Below, piece after piece: positions 1-8,926 of a stretch of DNA of 64,000 nucleotides. The notes beneath the pieces are model-generated. The model worked only from the letters and a program-made list of their open reading frames with translations. It was not told the DNA's origin and searched no databases. The translations under genes were made by a program, and so were the position numbers. The stretch's first letter is position 1. Each line of letters begins with the position of its first letter. Source of the stretch: Arsukibacterium tuosuense (GTDB lineage: Bacteria; Pseudomonadota; Gammaproteobacteria; Enterobacterales; Alteromonadaceae); contig NZ_OBEB01000004.1 of the NCBI RefSeq assembly GCF_900215315.1, positions 124,001-188,000 of the forward strand. The letters are read 5' to 3'.

Positions 1-2
1 GA

Positions 3-956
3 ATTGTTACCTCAGGTGAGCGCTATGCATTACGGGATATGGTTATTGAGAACCCTGAGATTATTGGCCAGACTAAAACCGTACATCTGTTAACTGACGC
101 CAATATCGATGTCTGGTTAAAAGGCAATATTGACCGCAGCCTGCCAGACGCACAGCAACAATTAAGCCCGAAAGTACGGGAGTGGGTGACGATGTTGTCT
201 GAGCAGGGCATTATTGAAAACCGCTTCAGTTTCGCGTTATTTATGAACCCGGATTCGCGCAGTTCACTGGCTTCGGCGGGTTTAGCAGGTGCCTTTATGG
301 GCTCGCTGTATATGATGCTGGTAGTGATTTTCCTGGCCGTGCCAATGGGGGTGGCTGCTGCCATTTATCTGGAAGAGTTTGCCCCTAAGAATAAGCTGAC
401 CGACTTAGTGGAAGTAAACATTAATAACCTGGCGGCGGTGCCTTCTATTGTGTTTGGTCTGCTTGGCGCAGCGGTATTTATTGGCTGGTTTAAACTGCCT
501 ATGTCAGCACCCATTGTCGGCGGCTTGGTGTTAAGTTTAATGACCTTGCCAACGGTGATTATCGCCACGCGTTCGACTCTTAAAGCCATACCGCCTTCTA
601 TCCGCCAGGCCGCGCTGGGCCTTGGCGCGTCTAAGATGCAGGCAATTTTTCACCATGTGTTGCCACTGGCGGTACCGGGCATTTTAACCGGTGCAATCCT
701 GGGTGTCGCGCAGGCACTTGGCGAAGCAGCGCCACTGTTGCTGATAGGCATGAAATCTTTTGTGGCGCAGGTACCAACCGGGCCATTTGAACAGTCAACT
801 GCGCTGCCGGTACAAATTTTCCTGTGGCAGGGCAATGAGCTACGTAACTTCTTTGAAGCCCGCACTTCAGCCGCTATTATCGTGCTGCTGGCGTTAATGT
901 TGTCATTAAACGCCCTGGCGATATGGCTGCGCAAAAAATATGAAAAACGCTGGTAA
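3..956 (+). CDS. pstA: Phosphate ABC transporter permease PstA, 5' end outside window
   Basis: This is the inner-membrane permease of a high-affinity phosphate importer. The frame is open from the window edge; the first in-window ATG at 39 lies mid-protein, so the true start is upstream. About 80 residues of extracytoplasmic sequence precede the permease core, which begins near 265 and has several hydrophobic segments. The cytoplasmic EAA loop reads RQAALGLGASKMQAIFHHV, as in PstA and PstC. The visible part is already longer than E. coli PstA (about 296 aa), so it belongs to the long PstA type with an extra N-terminal domain. pstB follows 19 bases later. The upstream pstS and pstC partners are presumably outside the window. 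Confidence 0.95.
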   Translation: MVTSGERYALRDMVIENPEIIGQTKTVHLLTDANIDVWLKGNIDRSLPDAQQQLSPKVREWVTMLSEQGIIENRFSFALFMNPDSRSSLASAGLAGAFMGSLYMMLVVIFLAVPMGVAAAIYLEEFAPKNKLTDLVEVNINNLAAVPSIVFGLLGAAVFIGWFKLPMSAPIVGGLVLSLMTLPTVIIATRSTLKAIPPSIRQAALGLGASKMQAIFHHVLPLAVPGILTGAILGVAQALGEAAPLLLIGMKSFVAQVPTGPFEQSTALPVQIFLWQGNELRNFFEARTSAAIIVLLALMLSLNALAIWLRKKYEKRW

Positions 957-975
957 GCAGAGCTGGTAAATCAAG

Positions 976-1839
976 ATGAATAACCCAGCAAAACCAAGAA
1001 TATTAACCGAACAAGATGTAACCTTACACGGTGTAACTAAGGCGGATTTAGCGATGACAGCAATTGAGACCAACAGCAGCGGCAAGGTAAAAATGACAGC
1101 CCGCGACGTCAAAGTATTTTACGGCGACAATGAAGCTATTCATGGCGTTAATCTTGATGTCATTGAAAACGAAGTTATCGCTTTTATCGGCCCTTCTGGT
1201 TGCGGTAAGTCGACCTTTTTACGTTGTCTGAACCGAATGAACGACACTATTGATATTTGCCGGGTAACCGGCAGTATTAAGATGGATGGCCGCGATATTT
1301 ATGACCCGACCCTGGATGTGGTGCAGCTGCGGGCACAGGTTGGCATGGTGTTTCAAAAACCCAACCCGTTTCCTAAATCTATCTACGAGAATATTGCCTA
1401 TGGCCCACGGCTGCACGGCCTGGCCAGCCGCAAATCAGAGCTGGATGATGTGGTTGAGTCGAGCTTACGCCGTGCCGGTCTATGGAATGAAGTAAAAGAC
1501 CGGCTGGACCAGCCCGGCACCGGTTTATCCGGTGGTCAGCAACAGCGCTTGTGTATTGCCCGCAGTATTGCGGTCAGCCCGGATGTCATTTTAATGGATG
1601 AGCCCTGTTCGGCACTGGACCCTATCGCGACTTCGATTATCGAAGAGCTGATTGATGAGTTAAAACAAAACTTTACTATTGTAATAGTTACCCACAATAT
1701 GCAGCAGGCCGCGCGCGTCTCAGACCGTACTGCGTTTTTCCACCTCGGTGACTTAATTGAAATCGGTGCCACTAACGAAGTGTTTACCAACCCTAAAAAT
1801 AAAAGAACCGAAGACTATATTACCGGCCGCTATGGTTAA
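976..1839 (+). CDS. pstB: Phosphate ABC transporter ATP-binding protein PstB (first Pst system)
   Basis: This is the cytoplasmic ATPase that drives phosphate import through PstC and PstA. The Walker A motif is GPSGCGKST, the signature is [16 protein letters not shown], Walker B is [13 protein letters not shown], and the protein ends in the family-typical EDYITGRYG. At 287 aa it is about 30 residues longer than E. coli PstB because of an N-terminal extension. The ATG at 1054 is a possible alternative start that would give a near-standard length; neither start has a strong ribosome binding site. It follows pstA closely and is followed by a terminator, so it is probably the last gene of its operon. 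A second pstB lies at 27694-28461. Confidence 0.96.
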   Translation: MNNPAKPRILTEQDVTLHGVTKADLAMTAIETNSSGKVKMTARDVKVFYGDNEAIHGVNLDVIENEVIAFIGPSGCGKSTFLRCLNRMNDTIDICRVTGSIKMDGRDIYDPTLDVVQLRAQVGMVFQKPNPFPKSIYENIAYGPRLHGLASRKSELDDVVESSLRRAGLWNEVKDRLDQPGTGLSGGQQQRLCIARSIAVSPDVILMDEPCSALDPIATSIIEELIDELKQNFTIVIVTHNMQQAARVSDRTAFFHLGDLIEIGATNEVFTNPKNKRTEDYITGRYG

Positions 1840-1862
1840 GTCTGTGATCATTAATAGCTAAT

Positions 1863-1889
1863 AAAAAAGGAGCCTGGGCTCCTTTTTTT
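1863..1889 (+). terminator. Rho-independent terminator after pstB
   Basis: A perfect inverted repeat, AAAAAAGGAGCC and GGCTCCTTTTTT around a 2-base loop, ends in a T run 24 bases after the pstB stop. It should end the first pst transcript. Confidence 0.88.
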
Positions 1890-1979
1890 ATTGGCTAAAT
1901 TGCTGATCTGCTGGATTTCTGCTTAAGTTGATAAATACTTTTGCTAAAAAGGCCTTGCCATAACCTTAAGGTTTGCGTT

Positions 1980-2042
1980 AAGTCATAAAAGCATCATTTA
2001 ATAGTCATAAAAATGCCACTTTGTCATCTAAATGTCATAAAG
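1980..2042 (+). promoter_or_regulatory. Tandem Pho boxes upstream of the porin
   Basis: GTCAT-like half-sites recur at the 11-base period of PhoB operators: GTCAT at 1982, ATCAT at 1993 and GTCAT at 2004, then GTCAT at 2023 and GTCAT at 2034. The second group is followed by a TAATAT-like -10 element at about 2049. The E. coli Pho box is two 7-base repeats (consensus CTGTCAT) separated by 4 bases. The site sits about 90 bases before the porin start and reads in the same direction. PhoB control is inferred from this pattern and from the nearby phoBR genes. Confidence 0.82.
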
Positions 2043-2128
2043 TGACCATAATATAGCCGCCGTCAACAACAGCAGCAGTGATTATCGCCGTTGCGGCAAT
2101 AATTACTGAATTAACTCAGGTGCAGAAT

Positions 2129-3034
2129 ATGAAAAAATCCGCAGTAGCATTAGCAATGGCTTTGGCAGGTGCAACCACAGTTCAGGCCGATCCGGTAACG
2201 GTATATGGCCAGTTGAATGTATCGGCGCAATCCAGCGATGAAGGCGAAGGCCGCTTCTCTGAGTTAAAGAGCAACAGCTCACGCTTTGGTTTAAAGGGCG
2301 ATTTTGAACTGGACCACGGCCTGACACTGGTATACCAGGTTGAGTGGGGTGTGGATCTGGCTGATGTGGGTAACGGCGACAATATTACCTCGCGCAACCA
2401 ATATATCGGTTTAAAAGGTAATTTTGGTGAAGTACGGTTAGGCCGGCATGACACAGCATTAAAAGATGCCCAGGGCAAAATTGATTTATTCAGTGATTAC
2501 GAAGCTGACGTTAAAAATTTATGGCGTGGTGAAGTGCGGGCCAGCGACTCTGTTACCTATTACACCCCAACCTATAATGGCTTTGGTGTGCATTTAACCT
2601 ACGTGATGGAAGATGCTGCTGATGCCGAAGACGCCTTTTCTGCGGCGGTTTATTATGGTGATGACAGCCTGAAAGACGGTAATTTCTTTGCCGCTATAGC
2701 CATGGATTCGGATGTTGCCGGTTATGATGCCATGCGCGCTCATGTCCGGACAAAATTGTCAGGTGTAAAACTGGGTGCAATGTATCATACTCAGGAAAAT
2801 ATTCTCAGCGGCCTGGAGCAGGATGGCTGGTTAGTCAGCGCGGCTTACCCATTCGGTAAAACCGAGTTAAAGGCTCAATATCAGACCCTGGAAGATGATG
2901 ACGCAGTCAGTATCGGTGCTGATTATAAAGCAGGTAAAAACACCACTTTATATGCATGGTATAGTAGTTTTAATTTTGATTTAGCGGCACCTGATCGTGA
3001 CTATCTGGCCGTCGGCATAAAGCATAAATTCTAA
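2129..3034 (+). CDS. Gram-negative outer-membrane porin, probably phosphate-regulated
   Basis: This encodes a 301-aa beta-barrel porin of the trimeric general-porin type. A signal peptide (MKKSAVALAMALAGATTVQA) is cut before DPVTVYGQLNVS, the usual first strand of this family. The sequence has loop-strand alternation with tracts such as RFGLKGDFEL and NQYIGLKGNFGEVRLGRHDT, and it ends in the aromatic F required for BAM assembly (IKHKF). The start at 2129 is preferred over in-frame codons from 2078 because it has an AGGTG ribosome site and begins the signal peptide. It lies directly behind Pho boxes, so an anion or phosphate channel role like PhoE is inferred; selectivity cannot be read from the sequence. 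Confidence 0.9.
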   Translation: MKKSAVALAMALAGATTVQADPVTVYGQLNVSAQSSDEGEGRFSELKSNSSRFGLKGDFELDHGLTLVYQVEWGVDLADVGNGDNITSRNQYIGLKGNFGEVRLGRHDTALKDAQGKIDLFSDYEADVKNLWRGEVRASDSVTYYTPTYNGFGVHLTYVMEDAADAEDAFSAAVYYGDDSLKDGNFFAAIAMDSDVAGYDAMRAHVRTKLSGVKLGAMYHTQENILSGLEQDGWLVSAAYPFGKTELKAQYQTLEDDDAVSIGADYKAGKNTTLYAWYSSFNFDLAAPDRDYLAVGIKHKF

Positions 3035-3060
3035 GATTAAGCGCTTAAGGCTTAACATAA

Positions 3061-3089
3061 AAAAACGCCGGTCACTGACCGGCGTTTTT
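3061..3089. terminator. Bidirectional terminator between porin and TonB receptor
   Basis: Perfect 14-base arms (AAAAACGCCGGTCA and its complement) with a single-base loop and A/T tracts on both sides. It can end the porin transcript on the plus strand and the receptor transcript on the minus strand. Confidence 0.9.
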
Positions 3090-3110
3090 GTTTAGGCAGG
3101 GTAAGCCGCC

Positions 3111-5771
3111 TTAGTATTTGTAAGAGAAACTTAAGCTGTAACTCTGACCTTCGGTCCGTTGTTGCAGGATCTCGCCCTGCTGCAGAATTTCCACTTCTTC
3201 ATCCAGTAAGTTTTTCAGGCCTACTTTCAGCGTCATGTTTTCCAGCGGGGTGTAACCGTAGGTGAAATCCAGTGAATGAAAGGGCTGCTCAAAGGCATCG
3301 TCTTTGTCGTTAACACCAGCAAAGGCAATCCGCTTACCAAATACGTTATAGGTAAGGGTAGCATTGTGCTTGTTATCGTCAGAGTCAAAGCCAAGCTGCA
3401 GGTTAGTGACAAACTTGGAGTGGCCACTTAGCCCCCGCGTTAAGTTGGTTAAATCGGCACCCGGGAACGGCTGAATGCTGATTTCAGACTCACTGATTGT
3501 CAGGTTACCGGCAACAAAGAAGTTATTAGCAAATTTACCGAATTCGCCGCTAAACATATCCAGTTGCTGCAGAAACTCTGCTTCACCACCATACACTTTA
3601 CCGCTCTGGCCGTTGCGGAAAGACATTAACAGGTTACCGTCAGAGCCTGATAATTCGATTGCTTCAATCGGGTTGTCCAGATCTTTATAGAACAGGCCAA
3701 AACTGTAGTTGCTGTTGTCGTAGTACCATTCAAGCCGGGCATCAAAACTGCTGATGTCGGTGCTTTTCAGGCCGGAGAAGCCGGTTACTTTAAAGTCGGT
3801 TAACGGGTCGACATAAAGTACTGGTGTTACTTCCCGTAAATCGGGGCGGACTACCGTTTTACTGTAGCCAAAGCGAGCCTGCAGGTCATCATCAACAAAC
3901 CAGGTTAATGATAAAGCCGGGTAGAAGCCATCTTCCAGTAGCACAGAGTCAGTAACGGTGCCGCTGACAGTGCCATCGGCAGTGAGTGGCAATGAAATTT
4001 GTTTAAAATCTTCATAGCGCACGCCAATGTTTAACCGGAACATGTAGTCGTAGTTAATTTCCAGGGCACCGTATCCGGCATCAATCATTTGCGCAGCCAG
4101 GTAGTCATCGGCCTGGGTGGTAACGTTAGAAATTTTAAAGCCGTTAGCCGGGTTCAAAATATTGCTGTCAGAGAAAATTTCTGAGAAGCTGCCTGACAAT
4201 TGCTCAAGGCTATAACCTACCGTATCAAAGTTAAAGCGGTCAGTCTGGGCATTACGGCTACGTTCGAAATAGCTGTAGCCGCCGCTGAAGGTCATTTCAG
4301 CTTTACCCAGTGTCAGTGGCAGCTTGGCATTCCAACTAAGGTTTTCAGTGTTATCTTTCATATCACTGAAGCTGTAATTCACTGCATTCTGATTCCGACG
4401 CAGGAAAGAGAACACTGAGCCATCATCCTGGGTTTCGTTCAGGTAGCGATATTCCACTTCGCCTGGCGCATTGCGCCGTGCTTTGGCGTCGGTGTACTGC
4501 CAGTCTACTGCCAAATCCATCAGGTACGGGAAGTTGTGCTTACCACGCAGCTGATTACTCAGCATAGTGCGCTCTTCATATAAGATACTGGTGTCGGTAT
4601 TAAAACGGTTAGTCTCGTTAATGGTTTCGATACTGTCGCCGTTTTTAATCTTTATTTCATCTTTGGTATCGCTGAGATAAATAGTCGAGGTTTCCAGGCG
4701 GTGATCGATACCGAGCTCTAAACCGAAGTTCAGCATACCCGACAGCTTAACCTGATGCTCAGTGCCTTTAATATCATCATAGCGATTCAGTGGCACCAGA
4801 TTGTCACCTGATACTGAATAATAACGCTCGCGCTCGTCAATATTCTGGGTAGAACGGTCGTAACTCAGACCAGACATCACCCCGAAAACCACATTTTTGG
4901 TCAGGTCAAAGCGGGTACCAAAGGAGGCACTGGCGTCGAAGTCTGGTTTTACTGAGGTCGGTGTGATATCGATATCACGGTTAAAAGCAGTACCCAGTTC
5001 GCGCACGATAGTTTCGGCTTGTGCCAGGTTTGGACCGGTAATACCGCCTAAGGCTTCTGCGATGTTGATCGGCGTTAAAATGCCGTATTGTTGCTGGGCG
5101 CTGGCAAGCGCTGGTGAAATGCTGCGCTGGCCATCGTCTTTGCCGCGCCAGTCATCGCCACCACCGGCATATTCAAAGCCATCGTCACTGTTCAGGCTGT
5201 TAAAACCGGTACCGATTGATACGTTAAAACTGGTTTGCAGCGGAATAGCGGTGGTGCGGATATTGACATTACCACCACCAAAGGCTGCAGGCAGCTCAGG
5301 TGAATAGGCTTTTTGTACCACTAAACTTTCAATAATTCCGGCCGGAAACATATCCAGTGGAATTACGTTACGGGTGGGGTCCGGGCTGGGTACCATGGCG
5401 CCATTTAATAAGGTACTGGAATAACGCTCACCTAAACCGCGAACATAAATAAACTTGTCTTTTACCAGGGTTAAACCCGTTACCCGACGCAAAGCAGCAG
5501 CGGCGTTGCTGTCACCAGCACGGGAAATTTGCTCCATACCGAGTACTTCTGCTACATAGGCTTGCTCACGACGTTCTGCAGCAGCAGAGGCAGCAGAGCT
5601 CATCAGGCGGCCGGAGACAGAAATACGTTCTACTTCTTCCTGCCCGGCTTGAGTGGGTTCTGGCGTTTCTTGTGCAATGGTATTTAACGACATCATCGCA
5701 GTGGTCGTGCCTAAGGCCAGCAATACACTGCGGCCAACACGGCTGAAACTAAATTTTTGAATGCTGCTCAT
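3111..5771 (-). CDS. TonB-dependent outer-membrane receptor
   Basis: This 886-aa protein is an energy-gated outer-membrane transporter. It has a signal peptide (about residues 1-34, ending near NTIAQE), a possible TonB box (ERISVSG), a plug domain at about 65-190 with LRRVTGLTLVKDKFIYVRGL and a GGGNVNIRT end, and a 22-strand-type barrel ending in SLSFSYKY. No Fur-box-like sequence is visible upstream. It lies between a Pho-box porin and phoBR, and downstream of a secreted lipoprotein on the same strand with a hairpin between them. Receptor and lipoprotein may work as a pair for a phosphate-containing ligand. This substrate is inferred only from the neighbours. Confidence 0.92.
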   Translation of the reverse strand: MSSIQKFSFSRVGRSVLLALGTTTAMMSLNTIAQETPEPTQAGQEEVERISVSGRLMSSAASAAAERREQAYVAEVLGMEQISRAGDSNAAAALRRVTGLTLVKDKFIYVRGLGERYSSTLLNGAMVPSPDPTRNVIPLDMFPAGIIESLVVQKAYSPELPAAFGGGNVNIRTTAIPLQTSFNVSIGTGFNSLNSDDGFEYAGGGDDWRGKDDGQRSISPALASAQQQYGILTPINIAEALGGITGPNLAQAETIVRELGTAFNRDIDITPTSVKPDFDASASFGTRFDLTKNVVFGVMSGLSYDRSTQNIDERERYYSVSGDNLVPLNRYDDIKGTEHQVKLSGMLNFGLELGIDHRLETSTIYLSDTKDEIKIKNGDSIETINETNRFNTDTSILYEERTMLSNQLRGKHNFPYLMDLAVDWQYTDAKARRNAPGEVEYRYLNETQDDGSVFSFLRRNQNAVNYSFSDMKDNTENLSWNAKLPLTLGKAEMTFSGGYSYFERSRNAQTDRFNFDTVGYSLEQLSGSFSEIFSDSNILNPANGFKISNVTTQADDYLAAQMIDAGYGALEINYDYMFRLNIGVRYEDFKQISLPLTADGTVSGTVTDSVLLEDGFYPALSLTWFVDDDLQARFGYSKTVVRPDLREVTPVLYVDPLTDFKVTGFSGLKSTDISSFDARLEWYYDNSNYSFGLFYKDLDNPIEAIELSGSDGNLLMSFRNGQSGKVYGGEAEFLQQLDMFSGEFGKFANNFFVAGNLTISESEISIQPFPGADLTNLTRGLSGHSKFVTNLQLGFDSDDNKHNATLTYNVFGKRIAFAGVNDKDDAFEQPFHSLDFTYGYTPLENMTLKVGLKNLLDEEVEILQQGEILQQRTEGQSYSLSFSYKY

Positions 5772-5834
5772 CTGAACGTTGTCCTATCAGCTTTAAACGG
5801 TTACTAGTCTTGGTATATCGAATGTCGGAATAAG

Positions 5835-5866
5835 AAAAGGCACTGCCGGGTTGCCCCGGCAGTGCC
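5835..5866 (-). terminator. Strong hairpin terminator between lipoprotein and TonB receptor genes
   Basis: A 12-base perfect inverted repeat (GGCACTGCCGGG and its complement, 4-base loop) followed on the minus strand by TTTTCTTATT lies 7 bases after the lipoprotein stop. It may end or attenuate the lipoprotein transcript before the receptor gene, giving unequal expression of the two. Confidence 0.8.
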
Positions 5867-5873
5867 GATTTGC

Positions 5874-8558
5874 TTAGTCTTCTAAGCCAACTGTCCAGCC
5901 AGCAGTCCAGTCATTGCCGGCTTCTACTGCACCGACGAAGTCAACTGCTTCAAAGAAGCTATCAACCGCAGTCATGTCTTTAGGCATGGTGGCATCGATG
6001 GTGAAGATACCGTCCAGTACCGCAGCCTGATTAGCTGCAACGCTGTTGCCTTCCTGAGCCAGGAACCATTGCTCGGTAGTGGTACCGTTACCCAGGTCGC
6101 CTTTGAATGGTTCTGCACAAGCGATAACCGAATGGGTCATGGTTAATGAACCTGCCGCCGCTAACGCTTTAGTTTCATCTGAATCAAATTCCAGACACTC
6201 ACCCATACCATCCGGACCGGTGATAACAAAGTTGGCTAGCTGGGCGTTGGTACCTGCGCGCAGCAATACGCCTTCTGAATCATCATCACCATCAAAGTTA
6301 TTGCCGATAATGGTCATATTAGCGATGACAGGGTTTGATACTGGTGTGGCAGTGAAGTTACCAGACTGGTTGTCCGCTTCGATGCCGCGGTTCGATTTAG
6401 AATCATCAGCACCATGTTTAACCAGCACGAACTGCAGTTTACCGTTCCAGCCATCGGCCCAGTCTACTGAGTCATCGCCGTTTGCAGTTAACACTACGTT
6501 TTTACAGCTGACGCTACCGCCAAACATCTCGATACCGTCATCAACGTTCTGGTGAACCTGGATATTTGCACACTCAGTACCTGAACCTACACCGGCAAAA
6601 GTAATACCGTTTAATTCGTTATCCGGGATAACTTCAAAACCAGCATGTTTAACTACGACGTAGTTTAAAGTACCGCTGTTATCTTCTGCATCCGCACCGC
6701 CGTATGGGCCGGCTTCGCCTTCTGCCTGAATTTCACAGCTGGCTAAATCAGCCTGGTCACATTTATTGCTTGGCGCGTTACCCAGTAACACTAAACCGCC
6801 CCACTGGCCGGCAGCCGTTGGTGAGCCGATAATGTCCTGTACTGAGGTCATGACGATAGGGTTAGCGGCAGTGCCGTTCGCTTCAATTTTTGAGCCGCGG
6901 GTAATAACCAGGAAGTCAGCACCTGATTTACCGTAAATCCGTACACCTGGCTCAACGGTTAAGGTCGCAGCAGTGGTGTTATCGACACCAATCCGCACCC
7001 GACCGTCTAACACATAGTCTGCACCGGCAGCCAAGGTTACGTTAGCGGTAATGTCGCCGCTTAACTGACAGTTTAAACGGCCAGATAAGCTGTTAACTTC
7101 GCTGGTACCGGCAGGGCAGGCAGCTAAGTCGTCTTCCGGGTGAATACCCACAGTCCAGCCTACAGTCCAGTCTTCTTCGCCGTCAAAAGCGCCGATGTAA
7201 TCAACATTATCAAACCAGCTGTCAACGTTGTTCGCGACGTTATAACCATTACCTAAGGCTGGCGAATTTGGTGCCGGAATATAGCCACCTAACAGCGCAT
7301 CACCAATGATGTTGCCAGGCTGGGCAAGGAACCAGGCCTCAGCATCAAAGGTAACGTTACCTGCATCGTCCTCAGTGTCTTTGGTAGGCTCTGCACAGTC
7401 CAGAATAGAGTTGCGGAAAATAATTTCGCCGTTACCAGCGTTGGTTACTGACTCAGCTGAGTTAATTTCAAAACACTCACCCATACCTGCCGGGCCGGTA
7501 ACAATGAAGTTATACAACTCGCCGGCAGTGCCAGCGCGCAGTAATACGCCTTCTGAGTCATCTTCGCCATCGAAGTTGTTACCGATAATGGTCATGTTGG
7601 CAATGCGTGGCTTAGATACCGGCTCAGCAGTAAAGTTACCTGACTGGTTGTCAGCTTCAATACCACGGTTACCCTTGGTATCGTTCGGGTTATGACGAAC
7701 CAGCACGTGCTGCATCCGGCCACTCCAGCCATCAGCCCAATCTAATGAGTCATCACGGTTACCGGTTAACACTACGTATTTAGCATCAACTGTACCGCCG
7801 AAAAATTCTACGCCGTCATCCAGGTTGTTGTGTACCTGAATATATTCAACTTCAGTGCCGCTACCGACACCAGCAAAGGTGATACCGTTTAATTCGTTAT
7901 CCGGAATAACCTCAAAACCGGCATAGCGTACCTGGACATATTTCAATGCACCGCTGTCATCTTCCGGGTCAGCACCACCGTATGGGCCGGCTTCGCCTTC
8001 TGCCTGAATTTCACAGCTGGCCAGCGCCGCCTGGTCACATTTGTTGCTTGGTGCATTACCCAGTAATACCAGGCCGCCCCATTCAGCTGTTGATTCTTCG
8101 TCTGATAAACCCAGCATGTCGTTAACTGAGGTCATAACGATTGGCGCGTCGACGGTGCCGACTGCCTGAATTTTTGAACCGCGGGCGATAACCAGATAAT
8201 CGGCGCCGCTTTTACCATACACAAAGGTGCCCGGCTCGATAGTCAGGGTAGCGCTGTCAGCGTTATCGTTACCCACGGTAACTTTGCCGCTTAAAGACCA
8301 GGCAATGTCATTGCTCAGGCGGGTATCGCTGGTAATGGTACCGCTGATTTCACATACTGGCAGGTCAACGCCTGCCAGGCTGTCGCCTTCAGTAGCAAAC
8401 GCAGGACAATCTGAAGTAACTGGTGGAGGAGTGCCACCACCGCCATTGCCACCGCCAGTATCGCTACCGCCGGCATTCACTACCAAGTCGCCACCGCAGC
8501 CGGCCAGAATTAGTGCTGACGCTATTGCGCTTAGTTTTAACAGTTTGCGTAAAGCCAT
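5874..8558 (-). CDS. Large internally duplicated surface or periplasmic lipoprotein
   Basis: This 894-aa protein has a lipoprotein signal peptide with lipobox LAGC, followed by a Gly/Thr/Pro-rich linker (about residues 25-50). The rest is two homologous halves of about 420 residues, each with WGGLVLLGNAPSNKCDQA, GFEVIPDNELNGITFAGVGS, NRGIEADNQSGNFTA and NMTIIGNNFDG. The Asp/Asn/Gly-rich repeating pattern suggests a beta-helix or similar beta fold, perhaps binding calcium. The ATG at 8558 is preferred over 8564 because GGAGAG lies 6 bases before it and abuts the other. I do not recognise a named family with known function. Its position beside phoB and before a TonB receptor suggests a ligand-capture partner. 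Confidence 0.88.
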   Translation of the reverse strand: MALRKLLKLSAIASALILAGCGGDLVVNAGGSDTGGGNGGGGTPPPVTSDCPAFATEGDSLAGVDLPVCEISGTITSDTRLSNDIAWSLSGKVTVGNDNADSATLTIEPGTFVYGKSGADYLVIARGSKIQAVGTVDAPIVMTSVNDMLGLSDEESTAEWGGLVLLGNAPSNKCDQAALASCEIQAEGEAGPYGGADPEDDSGALKYVQVRYAGFEVIPDNELNGITFAGVGSGTEVEYIQVHNNLDDGVEFFGGTVDAKYVVLTGNRDDSLDWADGWSGRMQHVLVRHNPNDTKGNRGIEADNQSGNFTAEPVSKPRIANMTIIGNNFDGEDDSEGVLLRAGTAGELYNFIVTGPAGMGECFEINSAESVTNAGNGEIIFRNSILDCAEPTKDTEDDAGNVTFDAEAWFLAQPGNIIGDALLGGYIPAPNSPALGNGYNVANNVDSWFDNVDYIGAFDGEEDWTVGWTVGIHPEDDLAACPAGTSEVNSLSGRLNCQLSGDITANVTLAAGADYVLDGRVRIGVDNTTAATLTVEPGVRIYGKSGADFLVITRGSKIEANGTAANPIVMTSVQDIIGSPTAAGQWGGLVLLGNAPSNKCDQADLASCEIQAEGEAGPYGGADAEDNSGTLNYVVVKHAGFEVIPDNELNGITFAGVGSGTECANIQVHQNVDDGIEMFGGSVSCKNVVLTANGDDSVDWADGWNGKLQFVLVKHGADDSKSNRGIEADNQSGNFTATPVSNPVIANMTIIGNNFDGDDDSEGVLLRAGTNAQLANFVITGPDGMGECLEFDSDETKALAAAGSLTMTHSVIACAEPFKGDLGNGTTTEQWFLAQEGNSVAANQAAVLDGIFTIDATMPKDMTAVDSFFEAVDFVGAVEAGNDWTAGWTVGLED
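5880..8410 (-). repeat. Tandem duplication inside the lipoprotein gene
   Basis: The two halves of the gene (about 7145-8410 for the N-terminal copy and 5880-7130 for the C-terminal copy) are homologous. Some stretches are nearly identical even at the DNA level, for example around 6700-6800 against 7980-8090, while flanking parts have diverged. The patchiness suggests either strong constraint or gene conversion between the halves. Confidence 0.85.
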
Positions 8559-8667
8559 TACCATCTCTCCATTGAGTTGTTATAGGTGTTGCCAATCAAG
8601 TTGCAGGCACCCTACAGCAGGGGAGTGACGGTTTTATTACAGTAATGCGACGCTTGGGTTACAGTGG

Positions 8668-8694
8668 CGGACCGCACTGTCCGGCTGCGGTCCG
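8668..8694. promoter_or_regulatory. Perfect 9-base inverted repeat in the lipoprotein-phoB intergenic region
   Basis: CGGACCGCA and TGCGGTCCG face each other around a 9-base loop, about 110 bases before the lipoprotein start. It could be an operator for another regulator or a leader hairpin of the lipoprotein mRNA. There is no T run, so it is unlikely to be a terminator. Confidence 0.55.
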
Positions 8695-8703
8695 GCGTGA
8701 AAG

Positions 8704-8732
8704 CTGTCAAAAAAAATTCATTTTTCTGTCAT
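8704..8732 (+). promoter_or_regulatory. Three-unit Pho box array in the divergent region
   Basis: GTCAA at 8706, TTCAT at 8717 and GTCAT at 8728 are spaced exactly 11 bases apart with A/T-rich linkers, matching the PhoB repeat pattern. It lies 146 bases before the divergent lipoprotein gene and about 195 bases before phoB. It reads toward phoB, but it may act on the lipoprotein promoter; the sequence does not decide which. Confidence 0.7.
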
Positions 8733-8830
8733 GCAATTACCGGAGGCTTAAGGTTTTAATATTGTGATATTTGTTATTTATTTGTTTTGATGGTTGGCCG
8801 ATTGGCCGTGTCTAAAGATTAACCTCGTGT

Positions 8831-8850
8831 TTTCATAAAAATGTCATAAA
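8831..8850 (+). promoter_or_regulatory. Pho box upstream of phoB
   Basis: TTCAT at 8832 and GTCAT at 8843 are 11 bases apart, followed by a TAATAC-like -10 at about 8857. The site is about 77 bases before the phoB start and fits the known autoregulation of phoBR. Confidence 0.75.
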
Positions 8851-8926
8851 CTGCAGTAATACTAGATGGTAGAGACAGTTAGAACCGTCCGGAAGAAATG
8901 CCGGCTAACAGAATGTGGTGAACCTT

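Noticed and set aside
5772-5834. Fur box before the TonB receptor
   Set aside because: No run resembling the GATAAT-type Fur palindrome was found.
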